From assembly GCF_017744095.1 (NCBI RefSeq), contig NZ_JAGHQX010000007.1, positions 207,586-271,585 of the forward strand: a DNA stretch of 64,000 bases. The letters are read 5' to 3'. Of this stretch, positions 1 to 8,447 are shown one piece after another. The stretch comes from Shimia sp. R10_1. GTDB lineage: Bacteria > Pseudomonadota > Alphaproteobacteria > Rhodobacterales > Rhodobacteraceae. Under the pieces are notes generated by a model. It worked only from the letters and a program-made list of their open reading frames with translations. It did not search any database and was not told where the DNA came from. The stretch's first letter is position 1, and each line of letters starts with the position of its first letter. The translations under genes were made by a program, and so were the position numbers.

Positions 1-745
1 TCCAGCCGAGGAGGCCCAGCAGGATAGTGATGGCGAAATAGGCCTGAATTGCAGTCCATTCCTTAGGAACAATGGCCGCCAGTGTCATCCACAAGGGCAG
101 GGTGGGTATCGACATGATCAGCTCGATGGCGCGCATGATTGCAAAATCGGTACTGCCGCCCAGATACCCTGCGAGCCCACCGATCAGCAGGCCGAGAACG
201 AAGGAAATCAAGACGCCGGCCACACCGACCGAAAGCGAGACCCGCAGGGCGAAAATCGATCGGGTGAAGACATCTCTCCCGAGGTTATCAGTGCCCAGAA
301 TGTGCAGCTTCGTGCCATCCGACAGCCCCAACAGTTTCCGCTCCAATGAAAGCACGCCCCACATCTTGTAGGGTTCAGACTTGGCAAATAGCACCACCTG
401 ACGACGGACCTCTGGGTCGGGCGCAGTGATCATCCGTAAGGTGACCGGGTCGCGTTCGTTTCGCAGACCGTGGACAAAAGGCCATCCAAAGCCGTTCTGG
501 TCATGGATTTTGGGCACCATCGGCGGGCCGAGGACATATGACGTGTCCCGGTCATGCGGCGCGACAGGCGCGATAAAATCGGCAAAGACCGCAAGCGTGA
601 TGAGCGCGCTCAGGACAAAGGCCCCGATCATCGCCAGCCGATGATGGCGGAATCGCCACCAGATCAACCGCCACTGGCTGGCCTGATCGATGGCTTGGGT
701 GGCCGCGTCTTCTCGAACGATGGGATCGGTTTCAGTTTGGCTCAT
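1..745 (-). CDS. ABC transporter permease (DppC/OppC type), 3' part cut by window edge
   Basis: This is an inner-membrane permease of a peptide/oligosaccharide-class ABC importer, and only the first 248 or so codons lie in the window. Reading leftward from the ATG at 745, the protein begins MSQTETDPIV. A first membrane helix follows at about residues 37-55 (LAMIGAFVLSALITLAVF), then a long periplasmic loop and the typical LGTDNLGRDVFTR motif, which precedes the BPD transport core in DppC-type proteins. The start codon overlaps the stop of the upstream DppB-like gene by 4 bp (ATGA), so the two are translationally coupled. The C-terminus and any ATPase genes lie beyond base 1. Confidence 0.9.
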   Translation of the reverse strand, partial: MSQTETDPIVREDAATQAIDQASQWRLIWWRFRHHRLAMIGAFVLSALITLAVFADFIAPVAPHDRDTSYVLGPPMVPKIHDQNGFGWPFVHGLRNERDPVTLRMITAPDPEVRRQVVLFAKSEPYKMWGVLSLERKLLGLSDGTKLHILGTDNLGRDVFTRSIFALRVSLSVGVAGVLISFVLGLLIGGLAGYLGGSTDFAIMRAIELIMSIPTLPLWMTLAAIVPKEWTAIQAYFAITILLGLLGW

Positions 746-1740
746 TTCACCACCCCTTTCCGAATGCGCGGATCAAACCAGGCCAGGAGTAGATCCGACA
801 AGAACGTCCCCACCACAGTCAGCGAGGTCAGAAACAAGACGAGCGTTCCAGCAAGGAACATGTCCTGATCGAGCAGAGCTTGGAAAAATAGCGGGCCGAT
901 GTCGGGCAGGTTCAACACGATGGCAACGACGGGCGCGCCGGACGCCAGATCACGCAGGTTCCAGCCTAGCGTTGAGATCACCGGGTTCAGAGCGATGCGC
1001 ACAGGGTATTTCCAGATCACCCGGCGCTCTGGCACGCCGCGCGCACGGGCTGCGGTGACATAGAGCTTGTTCAGTTCGTCAAGCATTGTGGCGCGGATCA
1101 CTCGGATGCCGCCAGCTGTCCCCGCAAGGCCAAGCACGATGGCGGGAACCCAAAGATGAAGAAGCAGGTCGATGACCTTTCCAAAACTCCAGACCGCGTT
1201 CTGGTATTCGGGTGAAAAGACCGATCCAACCCCTTCGATGCCAAGAACCACAGTGCTGAAATAGAGCAGCACGAGCGCCATCAGGAAGTTCGGGATTGCG
1301 AGACCCAGATAGCCAAGGAAAGTGACGATGTAGTCAGGCAGCGAATATTGGTAGATCGCGGAGAAGACGCCGACTGGGATCGCAATGATGTAGGTGATGA
1401 AAAGCGTAAGCACGAGTAGGAGCGCGGTCAGTCCCATTCGTTCGCCGATTAGATCGGTCACCGGGGTCATGTAGCGGAACGACATGCCGAAGTCGCCTTC
1501 GGTCAAAATACCTTTGATCCACCAAATATAACGATCGAGCAGCGGCTCATTCAGATGCAGGCGTTCGCGCATAATTTGAATGTCTTCCGGAGTTACAGGC
1601 TCTCCATTGATAGAACGACTAAGCGCCACGGATTCCGCGAAATCCCCGGGTGGGAGCGAGATCAAAAAGAAGACAATCGCCGAAATAATCGCCAGAGTGA
1701 CGAACATCGACAATGTCCGGAAGACTATCATGCCTAGCAT
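742..1740 (-). CDS. ABC transporter permease (DppB/OppB type)
   Basis: This 332-residue inner-membrane permease partners the DppC-like gene that follows it. An N-terminal helix (about residues 7-28) is followed by a periplasmic segment and then the multi-helix core. The cytoplasmic EAA-like loop reads TAARARGVPERRVIWKYPVR, the ATPase-contact motif of this family, followed by ALNPVIS. It ends FDPRIRKGVVK, typical of DppB. It lies downstream of the binding-protein gene, from which it is separated by a strong hairpin, and belongs to the same leftward operon. The transported compound cannot be read from the permease; the LacI-type regulator upstream argues for a carbohydrate rather than a peptide. 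Confidence 0.93.
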   Translation of the reverse strand: MLGMIVFRTLSMFVTLAIISAIVFFLISLPPGDFAESVALSRSINGEPVTPEDIQIMRERLHLNEPLLDRYIWWIKGILTEGDFGMSFRYMTPVTDLIGERMGLTALLLVLTLFITYIIAIPVGVFSAIYQYSLPDYIVTFLGYLGLAIPNFLMALVLLYFSTVVLGIEGVGSVFSPEYQNAVWSFGKVIDLLLHLWVPAIVLGLAGTAGGIRVIRATMLDELNKLYVTAARARGVPERRVIWKYPVRIALNPVISTLGWNLRDLASGAPVVAIVLNLPDIGPLFFQALLDQDMFLAGTLVLFLTSLTVVGTFLSDLLLAWFDPRIRKGVVK

Positions 1741-1872
1741 GGGTTTTATCCTGTCTGGGGGTCTAAGCGAAGGCGTCAGGTGCCATTTAACGCGGCCAGT
1801 GTGACGCGCTCCTGTCCCAATAAGCGAGGTTGCGGATCTAGATTAGGCGGGTGGTTTCACCCGCCGAAAATG

Positions 1873-1907
1873 CTGTCGAAGGGCAGGTGGCCCCTGTCCT
1901 TCGACAG
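1873..1907 (-). terminator. Intra-operon hairpin between binding protein and permease
   Basis: An inverted repeat has a 15-bp left arm at 1873-1887 beginning CTGTCGAAGG and a right arm at 1893-1907 ending CCTTCGACAG, with one G-U-type mismatch and a 5-base loop. No T-run follows in either direction, so it is more likely an RNA-stabilising or attenuating stem than a full terminator. Such stems commonly raise binding-protein expression over that of the permeases. Confidence 0.6.
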
Positions 1908-1920
1908 TCCTTAGATGATG

Positions 1921-3981
1921 CTATTTTCCGTCCTTGAGATACCATTGATAGGCTTTGTAGGCATGGTGGCGATAGAAAGAGAAAGCCACGAAGTCTGACG
2001 TCTCTGCCATCACATTGCCAACGCGGTTGCGCACCAGAAGCGGGTCAGGCACGTCACCAACAATGCCAATCAGCCAGGTGTTGTCTTTGTGCAGGTCAAC
2101 CATTTCCCGAACCAGTTTCTGGTGTTTGTCGCTGCCGATCGGGCTAAAGTAGAGATCTTCCACAACCTCATAGACGCGTTTGGCATCTTCGGTTGGTTCG
2201 ACACCTTCCGCGCCGTCGGATTGCAACCACTTCTGCCATTCCACGGCATGACCTTCGCGGAACGGAGGTGCCATGCGGGTGTTGGAGAGCCCTGAGACAA
2301 CACCGACCGCATCGGTGCCACCACCACCCCAGACGGCGATATCATGGTTGCTGCCTTCGGCCTGAGCACGGAAGACTTCGGTCGAAACCTCTTTCAGTTC
2401 AAGCCGAACACCCACGGCGGACCAATAATCGCGCACCAGTTCGTGAACTTCCGCTGGCCCAGCCTGGGCTGGGAAATCGAGTCGCAGAACCAGCGGGCGC
2501 CCATCAGACAACAGGCGAATACCTTCGGCGTCTTTTTCGGTCAGACCAATGCTGTCGAGCATTTCGTTGGCCTTATCCGGATCGAAAGCCGCCATATGCT
2601 GCATGTCGCTCTCTGTCACCAAGCTGTGCGAATTGTGATCTGCTGGCAACCACTGGGCCGGTTTCCCCTGTCCCAGATAAACCAATTCGTTGACCTCTGC
2701 CCGGTTGATCGCGAGTGACAAAGCTTGCCGGAAGGTCACGTCATTTAAGACTTCACGCAGAACTTCGTCTTTGTGGCCAAAGTTCATTGTGTAGGTCATA
2801 TGCGACCCAGCCCCAGTGGATGCCAAGCTGACCTTGTAGTCGCCGCGCTCCATATTATCGATCAGCAGAGGGTAGTCTACCAGTTCGAGGCCCGAAGCTT
2901 TCAGGTCAAACTCACCCTGAATAGCTTTCAGATTGATGATCTCACGATCACGCGTCCATGTTTCCTTCCAGCGGCTTGGATAGGGCAGTTGGTTGCCTGC
3001 CGTGTCGACCATGAAGAAGTAAGGGTTGGCCACATATGTCCGTTCGGTCTGATTTTCGACCGTGGTGATAAAGCTTTCCAACGTTGGGATCGTGACCGCG
3101 TTCGAGTCTCGCATCAAAGGCGTCGGACAGTCTTTCCAGTCCGAGCCGCAGGCCAGAAACTGGAAGTGTTCTACCCAAGTGTCAAACCCGCGCTCCTTTG
3201 CCAGAGCATCGGCGTTTTCGTTGAAATCGCCGTGGAACTGGGCCAGAAAATGTTTAGGCAAGAAAGGCTGCTTCCAGGTGGTTGCCAAGAATGTCAGGAA
3301 GTTCGGGTTTGGCACCGCAAAGGAAAATTTCACCTTTGTGTCGCTCAACGCCTCGACTTTCATCGGCTCGCCACCGAAAACCCAGTTTGACTGCACCTCC
3401 GAGTAAAGCTCGGTATTCAGCTTGTTGGAGTCATACCAGAACACGATGTCTTGCGCTGTGAACGGCGCACCATCAGACCATTTGTGACCTGCGCGCAGAT
3501 CGAACGTCACTTCTGTGCCTGTCTCGTTCCAAGTGAAGCTCTTGGCGACGCTGGGAACGATCGTTTGCAGGTCGTCTGAGAAACGCACCAGGTTCACATG
3601 TCGCCAGGACAGCATGTCAGAGGTGCCGCTTTCTGGCGCCTTGGCAAGCGCGTTCATTGTGCCACCGTAGGTGCCGACGTTTTGATTTGGGATTAGAACC
3701 AAAGGTTCGCTGGGCAGACGATCCGCTACGGCAGGCAGGTTGCCATTGCCCGCGATCTCTGCATTTAGCGCATCCATCTCTGGGTTGCCTGAGAAAGTCA
3801 GGGTACAGTCGCCGGCTGTCTCGAATTCGATAAGGTCATATTGCTGAGGATTTGCGCCGGGGGCCATGCCCATCATATCGGCATCTGTGACGGGCTTGCA
3901 GTCTGCCGCTGCAACGGCACCAGCCGATCCCATCACAAGCGCTATGGCCGTGCTGGCCACTGCTAAACGATCGTGAATCAT
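1921..3981 (-). CDS. ABC transporter substrate-binding protein, family 5 (long form)
   Basis: This 686-residue periplasmic solute-binding protein starts with a Sec signal peptide (cleavage likely after AVAAA near residue 25). The family-5 signature is visible in TFDLRAGHKWSDGAPFTAQDIVFWY, in the VTFRQALSLAINRAEVNE block, and in the C-terminal lobe. At 686 residues it is well above the roughly 530 of ordinary dipeptide-binding proteins; the extra sequence includes an N-terminal Cys-containing segment (residues 26-60) and an inserted segment with further Cys near CGSDWKDC. Long forms of this kind next to LacI regulators are usually assigned to oligosaccharide uptake, which is an inference here. 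It is the first gene of the transporter operon. Confidence 0.92.
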   Translation of the reverse strand: MIHDRLAVASTAIALVMGSAGAVAAADCKPVTDADMMGMAPGANPQQYDLIEFETAGDCTLTFSGNPEMDALNAEIAGNGNLPAVADRLPSEPLVLIPNQNVGTYGGTMNALAKAPESGTSDMLSWRHVNLVRFSDDLQTIVPSVAKSFTWNETGTEVTFDLRAGHKWSDGAPFTAQDIVFWYDSNKLNTELYSEVQSNWVFGGEPMKVEALSDTKVKFSFAVPNPNFLTFLATTWKQPFLPKHFLAQFHGDFNENADALAKERGFDTWVEHFQFLACGSDWKDCPTPLMRDSNAVTIPTLESFITTVENQTERTYVANPYFFMVDTAGNQLPYPSRWKETWTRDREIINLKAIQGEFDLKASGLELVDYPLLIDNMERGDYKVSLASTGAGSHMTYTMNFGHKDEVLREVLNDVTFRQALSLAINRAEVNELVYLGQGKPAQWLPADHNSHSLVTESDMQHMAAFDPDKANEMLDSIGLTEKDAEGIRLLSDGRPLVLRLDFPAQAGPAEVHELVRDYWSAVGVRLELKEVSTEVFRAQAEGSNHDIAVWGGGGTDAVGVVSGLSNTRMAPPFREGHAVEWQKWLQSDGAEGVEPTEDAKRVYEVVEDLYFSPIGSDKHQKLVREMVDLHKDNTWLIGIVGDVPDPLLVRNRVGNVMAETSDFVAFSFYRHHAYKAYQWYLKDGK

Positions 3982-4023
3982 GTTTCTCTCTCCCTGTGTT
4001 TGAACTTACGAAACAGCACTATC

Positions 4024-4062
4024 GCGCGTTAGTAAAGCGCGTTAGTAACAGTTTTTTGTCAA
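4024..4062 (-). promoter_or_regulatory. Promoter with tandem operator-like repeats ahead of the binding-protein gene
   Basis: On the minus strand a consensus -35 box TTGACA lies at 4057-4062. Just downstream, GCGCGTTAGTAA (plus-strand reading) occurs twice, at 4024-4035 and 4037-4048, in direct orientation 13 bp apart and covering the spacer and -10 area. The repeats sit between the transporter operon and the LacI-type gene. I infer they are binding sites for that regulator, which would repress by blocking polymerase. The -10 hexamer is poor, so its exact place is unsure. Confidence 0.55.
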
Positions 4063-4085
4063 TACAGCGACGTAGAGAAGATAAA

Positions 4086-5132
4086 TTAGATAAGGGATCT
4101 GCGAAGTTGTAGCTCGGAGCCAATTGAGAGTCTTGATTGTTCTGCTTCCGGGTTTCTCAACTTATGAAGCATTATCTCAGCGGCCTTTTCACCGAGGTCT
4201 ATCCACGGAATCTTCACCGTTGAGATTGGCGGATCGAGATATTCGGTGATCGCCTGGCCTTCGAAACCGATCACCGAAATGTCTTCGGGTACGGAAATAC
4301 CAGCTCCTTGTGCCGCTTTGATCGCCCCGATGGCCATCGTGTCATTCATGCCGAAAACCACGCTTGGCCGCACTGGCGCCTCCAGAATGCGTCTCATTGC
4401 CAGCCTGCCGCTTTCGACGGTCAGATCCCCAGCTTCCACGCAACCCGGGAGCAATTCGGCACCTGCGGAGGCAAGTTGGTTTTTGAAATCCTCGAACCGG
4501 CGTTTTTCCGAAACCGACTCTTTGAAGGGCACATAGGGGATGCAACCAAACTGTCGGTGCCCGGCCGCAAGTGCAGCGTTTACGATTTTGCGCTGAGCGC
4601 CGACAAGATCGACGGAAATATTGCTAAAGCGTTCAAACGGCCATTCGCTGAGCAACAGCACCGGATCATTTGCGGACAAGCCCACCTCTTCAAAGGGTTC
4701 CTCACCCTGCCAGCCGGTTGCAATCAGTCCATCCACCGCGCCGCTACGTACCAAGGCTGCAAGGGTAGAAACCTCGGAGTCTTCCTCGGTCAACTCCAGA
4801 ACAATGCGGAACCCGGCCTCCTTAGCCTTGCGCACGAGGCCTGAGAGCACACTCGACAAATAGGTATCAGCAAAGGCATGAGGCGAGGGTTTGTGCACGG
4901 CAAGAGCGATGGTCCGCGTCTTGCCAGTTGCCAGATTGCGCGCATTCGCATCAGGTACATAATCCAGCTGTCGGGCCGCCTCAAGCACACGCGCTCGGGT
5001 TTCGGCGCTTATATTGGAACCGGGCTTGTCGTTGAGCACAAAGGACACAGTCGTCCGGCTGACGCCAGCTGCTCGGGCAACCTCGCTGCTTGTCACCTTT
5101 CCCGTCCCCGACGATTTCACACGCATCCCCAT
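4086..5132 (-). CDS. LacI-family transcriptional regulator
   Basis: This 348-residue DNA-binding repressor has a LacI helix-turn-helix at about residues 15-40 (VTSSEVARAAGVSRTTVSFVLN) with the hinge region RVLEAARQLDYVPDANAR. The periplasmic-binding-protein-like sensor domain follows, with the family phrase VFGMNDTMAIGAIKAAQGAGISVPEDISVIGFEG. It would sense a small sugar-like ligand in the cytoplasm. The gene points the same way as the transporter operon, ending about 100 bp before the binding-protein start, so it is its likely regulator. Met3 could be the true start (MRVKSSG); the first Met is kept here without strong evidence. Confidence 0.93.
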   Translation of the reverse strand: MGMRVKSSGTGKVTSSEVARAAGVSRTTVSFVLNDKPGSNISAETRARVLEAARQLDYVPDANARNLATGKTRTIALAVHKPSPHAFADTYLSSVLSGLVRKAKEAGFRIVLELTEEDSEVSTLAALVRSGAVDGLIATGWQGEEPFEEVGLSANDPVLLLSEWPFERFSNISVDLVGAQRKIVNAALAAGHRQFGCIPYVPFKESVSEKRRFEDFKNQLASAGAELLPGCVEAGDLTVESGRLAMRRILEAPVRPSVVFGMNDTMAIGAIKAAQGAGISVPEDISVIGFEGQAITEYLDPPISTVKIPWIDLGEKAAEIMLHKLRNPEAEQSRLSIGSELQLRRSLI

Positions 5133-5607
5133 TTGCTCATAAGAAGTCCAGCAATCATCCTTAGAGCAAATGTTTACGTTGGTCCATCATCGTGGGTGTT
5201 TCAGGCGCATCCGCGGTACTAACAGGTTGTTGACGTTCTGACGCTCGCACGCGCGCCCTTGGAGCGTTTGTGAGAATTCAGGCCTAGTTGGGGGCGATGC
5301 CAAAAGGGGCAAGGGGGCATTGACTTAGTGTCTCAGATATCTGTCGGTGGACAAAGAGAGTTTCACGACGGTGTCGAGATCTTCCGAAGGTGTCCTAAAA
5401 AATTGCAGGTCATCATGAGCAAAGGCTTACGCTTTGGATCAGGCTGCAATCATCTTTGATTTTATCAAGTAGCTATCGTCGACAGAATTTTCTGCTTAAA
5501 AGTAAGCTCCTCAATAAATCCCATAATGTGTGTTATGTAATAATTTAGAGAGTCGAATTACTGGTCTGCTGAAATTAGTACCAGGTAGCTGAGGATGGTT
5601 TGGATCC
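5133..5607. other. 475-bp intergenic region
   Basis: The region lies between the regulator start and the 3' end of the flavoenzyme gene. No convincing coding sequence was found. It holds the likely regulator promoter, a lone TACTAAC at 5217-5223 matching the core of the operator-like repeats above, a small hairpin GCTTA-AAAG-TAAGC at 5494-5507 and an AT-rich stretch at 5500-5560. Confidence 0.5.
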
Positions 5608-7653
5608 TCAAATATCTTTTACCAGTCTTAGTGCGTCATAAATGGCGGCATGTATGTTTCGGGCAGAAACGGCGTCGCCGATGCGAAACAACTGGAAAAG
5701 CCCATCCGGATTACGCAACGCCTTTTGTGGCGCACCATCAATCAATGCATCATAGTCGACAGCGCCGAGATTTGTGCTGAATGGTTTTAGGTCAAAATAA
5801 AGATCGTCCAAAGGCAATGTGCCATAGTTCACAACAACTTGGTCGTATTCTTTTGTATCGACATGGTCGCTGTAGTCTGTACCGATCAGCGCGTTCAGTC
5901 GATTGCCGGCTTGTTCTACACCAAGCAACCTTCGCGTGACTGTGAATGTGACATCCTTGTCCTGCAGCGCGCGCATATATGGCACGAGGTTCATCGCCAT
6001 CACTTCTGGAGCGAAAGTTCTGTCCGGGGTCATGATTTCTACTTTGCTGCCGGCTGCTGCTGCCAGCTCTGCGGCCTGCAAAGCTGCGTGATCTCCGCTT
6101 TCATCGTAAATCAAAACGGAGTTCGCAGGCTTTATATCTCCGGAAATCAGATCCCATGCGGTAATGATATGTTTTGCATCAGTCCCGGTTTCAAAGAGTT
6201 CCGTATTTGGCAATCCGCCCGTCGCCACAATGACGGCGTCTGGATTAAGTTCAATGATATCATTGACCTCTGCCCAAGTGTTGAACCTAAAAACCACGTC
6301 GTGTGCTGCGCATTGGGCCATGCGCCAGTCGATGATTGCCATCATCTCTCGCCGGCGCGGGGTCTGGGCGATGAGACGTATTTGACCGCCCGGGTCAGGC
6401 TGCAATTCAAACACAATGACTTCATGGCCACGCATTGCGGCGACGCGTGCCGCCTCAAGTCCAGCTGGTCCGGCGCCAATGACAACAACGCGGCGTTTTT
6501 GTCTGGCAACAGCGATTTCATGCGGCATCGTAAGTTCCCGCCCGGTTGCCGCGTTATGAATGCAAAGCGCCTCACCTGCTTGATAGATGCGGTCCAGACA
6601 ATAGGTGGCGCCCACGCATGGCCGGATATCGTGCTCGCGTCCCTCAGAAATCTTGCGGACGATATGTGGGTCGGCCATGTGGGCGCGCGTCATGCCAACC
6701 ATATCCAGAAGTCCTGCCTGAACGGCGTGGCGAGCGGTCGCCACATCGGGAATTTTAGCGGCATGAAAGGTCGGCATGCCCGTCGCGGCTTTCACACGGC
6801 CCGCAAAATCAAGATGCGGGGCATTTGCCATCCCTTGAACGGGGATAATGTCGGTCATTGCGGGGTCGGTATGGATGCGGCCCCGTATGACATTGAGGAA
6901 GTCCAGTTTGTTGGTCGCTGCCAATCGCTTGGAAATCTCTATCCCCTCCTCTTCGGTGATGCCCCCTTTCTGCGCCTCATCGGCGGTGTAGCGGAACCCC
7001 ACTATGAAGTCCTCCCCAACACGCTTGCGGATCGCATCCAGCACATCCATCGGGAAGCGCAGGCGATTTTCCAGTGTATCAGCGCCATAGGGCCCGCTCA
7101 GGTCGTTGGTGAGTGGCGACCAGAACTGATCTAACAGATGGCCATAGACCTGCAATTCAATGCCATCCATGCCCCCAGCTTGCATGCGCTCTGCTGCATC
7201 TGCGAAATCACCAATGATGCGTTCAATGTCCCAGTCCTCGATCAACTTCGGGAACGCCCGATGCGCCGGTTCACGATGTTTGGAAGACGACACAGATGGC
7301 AACCAATCTCCCTTATTCCAAGCGGTTCTGCGCCCCAAGTGGGTCAATTGAATCATCACGGCACAGCCATGTTCGTGGCAGCTATCAGTGAGGTCCCGTA
7401 TCCAAGGGACCACCTCGTCTTTGTATGCCAAGATATTGTTGAAAACCGGCGGGCTATCCTTTGACACAGCCGCGGATCCTGCGGTCATCGCCAGAGCGAC
7501 CCCAGCTTTTGCACGCTCTTCATGGTAGGCGCGGTATCGCTCTTTCGGCATCCCGTCGACGGGATATGCCGGTTCGTGGCTGGTTGTCATGATCCGGTTT
7601 TTCAACGTCAAATGTTTGAGTTGATAAGGTTGAAGAAGAGGATCTTTGGACAT
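5608..7653 (-). CDS. NADH:flavin oxidoreductase, N-methylproline demethylase-like
   Basis: This is a two-part flavoenzyme of about 681 residues. The N-terminal half is an old-yellow-enzyme TIM barrel that binds FMN. A cysteine cluster follows (CVGATYC, then ALCIHN eleven residues later), expected to hold a 4Fe-4S centre. The C-terminal half is an FAD/NAD(P)H module with VVVIGAGPAGLEAARVAAMRGHEV. This is the architecture of dimethylamine/trimethylamine dehydrogenases, 2,4-dienoyl-CoA reductase and N-methylproline demethylase (StcD). The phrase around the cysteines most resembles the last of these as I recall it. I place the start at MSKDPLLQP (7653), because the longer reading frame runs through the TetR operator region. 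It is divergent from a TetR gene. The substrate is not proven. Confidence 0.8.
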   Translation of the reverse strand: MSKDPLLQPYQLKHLTLKNRIMTTSHEPAYPVDGMPKERYRAYHEERAKAGVALAMTAGSAAVSKDSPPVFNNILAYKDEVVPWIRDLTDSCHEHGCAVMIQLTHLGRRTAWNKGDWLPSVSSSKHREPAHRAFPKLIEDWDIERIIGDFADAAERMQAGGMDGIELQVYGHLLDQFWSPLTNDLSGPYGADTLENRLRFPMDVLDAIRKRVGEDFIVGFRYTADEAQKGGITEEEGIEISKRLAATNKLDFLNVIRGRIHTDPAMTDIIPVQGMANAPHLDFAGRVKAATGMPTFHAAKIPDVATARHAVQAGLLDMVGMTRAHMADPHIVRKISEGREHDIRPCVGATYCLDRIYQAGEALCIHNAATGRELTMPHEIAVARQKRRVVVIGAGPAGLEAARVAAMRGHEVIVFELQPDPGGQIRLIAQTPRRREMMAIIDWRMAQCAAHDVVFRFNTWAEVNDIIELNPDAVIVATGGLPNTELFETGTDAKHIITAWDLISGDIKPANSVLIYDESGDHAALQAAELAAAAGSKVEIMTPDRTFAPEVMAMNLVPYMRALQDKDVTFTVTRRLLGVEQAGNRLNALIGTDYSDHVDTKEYDQVVVNYGTLPLDDLYFDLKPFSTNLGAVDYDALIDGAPQKALRNPDGLFQLFRIGDAVSARNIHAAIYDALRLVKDI

Positions 7654-7684
7654 TGTGGTGCTCGTCGTCTGGCAGAAGGCTATC

Positions 7685-7734
7685 TTGACACTTGTGTCGA
7701 GTTTACCCTCAGCTGTTCTTGACACATCTGTCAA
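7685..7734. promoter_or_regulatory. Twin TetR-type operators in a divergent promoter region
   Basis: Two copies of TTGACA-N4-TGTCRA lie in the 99 bp between the flavoenzyme start and the TetR gene. The first is at 7685-7700 (TTGACA CTTG TGTCGA). The second, at 7719-7734 (TTGACA CATC TGTCAA), extends to a perfect 9-bp inverted repeat at 7716-7737. Their centres are 34 bp apart. Placement and symmetry fit autoregulation and co-repression by the adjacent TetR protein. Confidence 0.72.
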
Positions 7735-7752
7735 GAAGGATATTTGTAGGGA

Positions 7753-8373
7753 ATGTCAAAATCAGCTCCCCCGAAGCAACGCGGCTCACGAGACTTATGG
7801 CTTGCAGGTGCAAATGAACTCCTTGTCACCCGCGGCATCGATGGTGTGAACATCATGGCACTTTCCCGTCATCTGAATTTATCGCGCACGGGGTTTTATT
7901 GGTTCTTCAAAGATCTTGAGGAGCTTCACATCGCAATGGCTGAACATTGGGAAGTCACGAACACTTCTAGCATCATTGAGCGCTGTGAAATGCCCGCCGA
8001 CAATCTTTGCCAAGCAATGTTCAATCTGATTGATTGCTGGCTGGACCCGACACTTTTTGACGCTGATTTAGACATGGCTATACGCGACTGGGCACGCAAA
8101 AGTACGGCTATCAAGCAACGATTAGATGCGGTGGACCACAACCGAATTAAAGCCGTCACTGCGGTTTTTCTACGCCACGGCTACACCCCTGAGCAGGCTC
8201 AGGTTCGCGGCGCGACAGTTATATGCACGCAGACGGGTTACTTCTCAATGGATATACAAGAAGACCCAGACGAACGTCTGAGGCGCGTGCAATACTATGT
8301 TGAACTCTTTGCAGGAGAAGCGCCTTCGCAAGAGGACATCGCAGCCTTTCATGACCGGCACAGAGACAAGTAA
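7753..8373 (+). CDS. TetR-family transcriptional regulator
   Basis: This 206-residue repressor has an N-terminal TetR helix-turn-helix (GIDGVNIMALSRHLNLSRTGFYWFF, about residues 30-55) and an all-helical ligand domain after it. The start at 7753 sits 15 bp after a perfect palindrome and is preceded by a weak AGGGA ribosome-binding site. It diverges from the flavoenzyme gene and is followed 74 bp later by a ProC-like reductase on the same strand, so it probably controls both sides of the locus. The ligand is likely a substrate or product of the flavoenzyme. Confidence 0.92.
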   Translation: MSKSAPPKQRGSRDLWLAGANELLVTRGIDGVNIMALSRHLNLSRTGFYWFFKDLEELHIAMAEHWEVTNTSSIIERCEMPADNLCQAMFNLIDCWLDPTLFDADLDMAIRDWARKSTAIKQRLDAVDHNRIKAVTAVFLRHGYTPEQAQVRGATVICTQTGYFSMDIQEDPDERLRRVQYYVELFAGEAPSQEDIAAFHDRHRDK

Positions 8374-8447
8374 TGTTGCGTCTGTTGCGTCCCAAGTAGG
8401 CCGAAAGAGCTTAAGAATAACTGATACGTTTAAGGTGGCATTCACAA

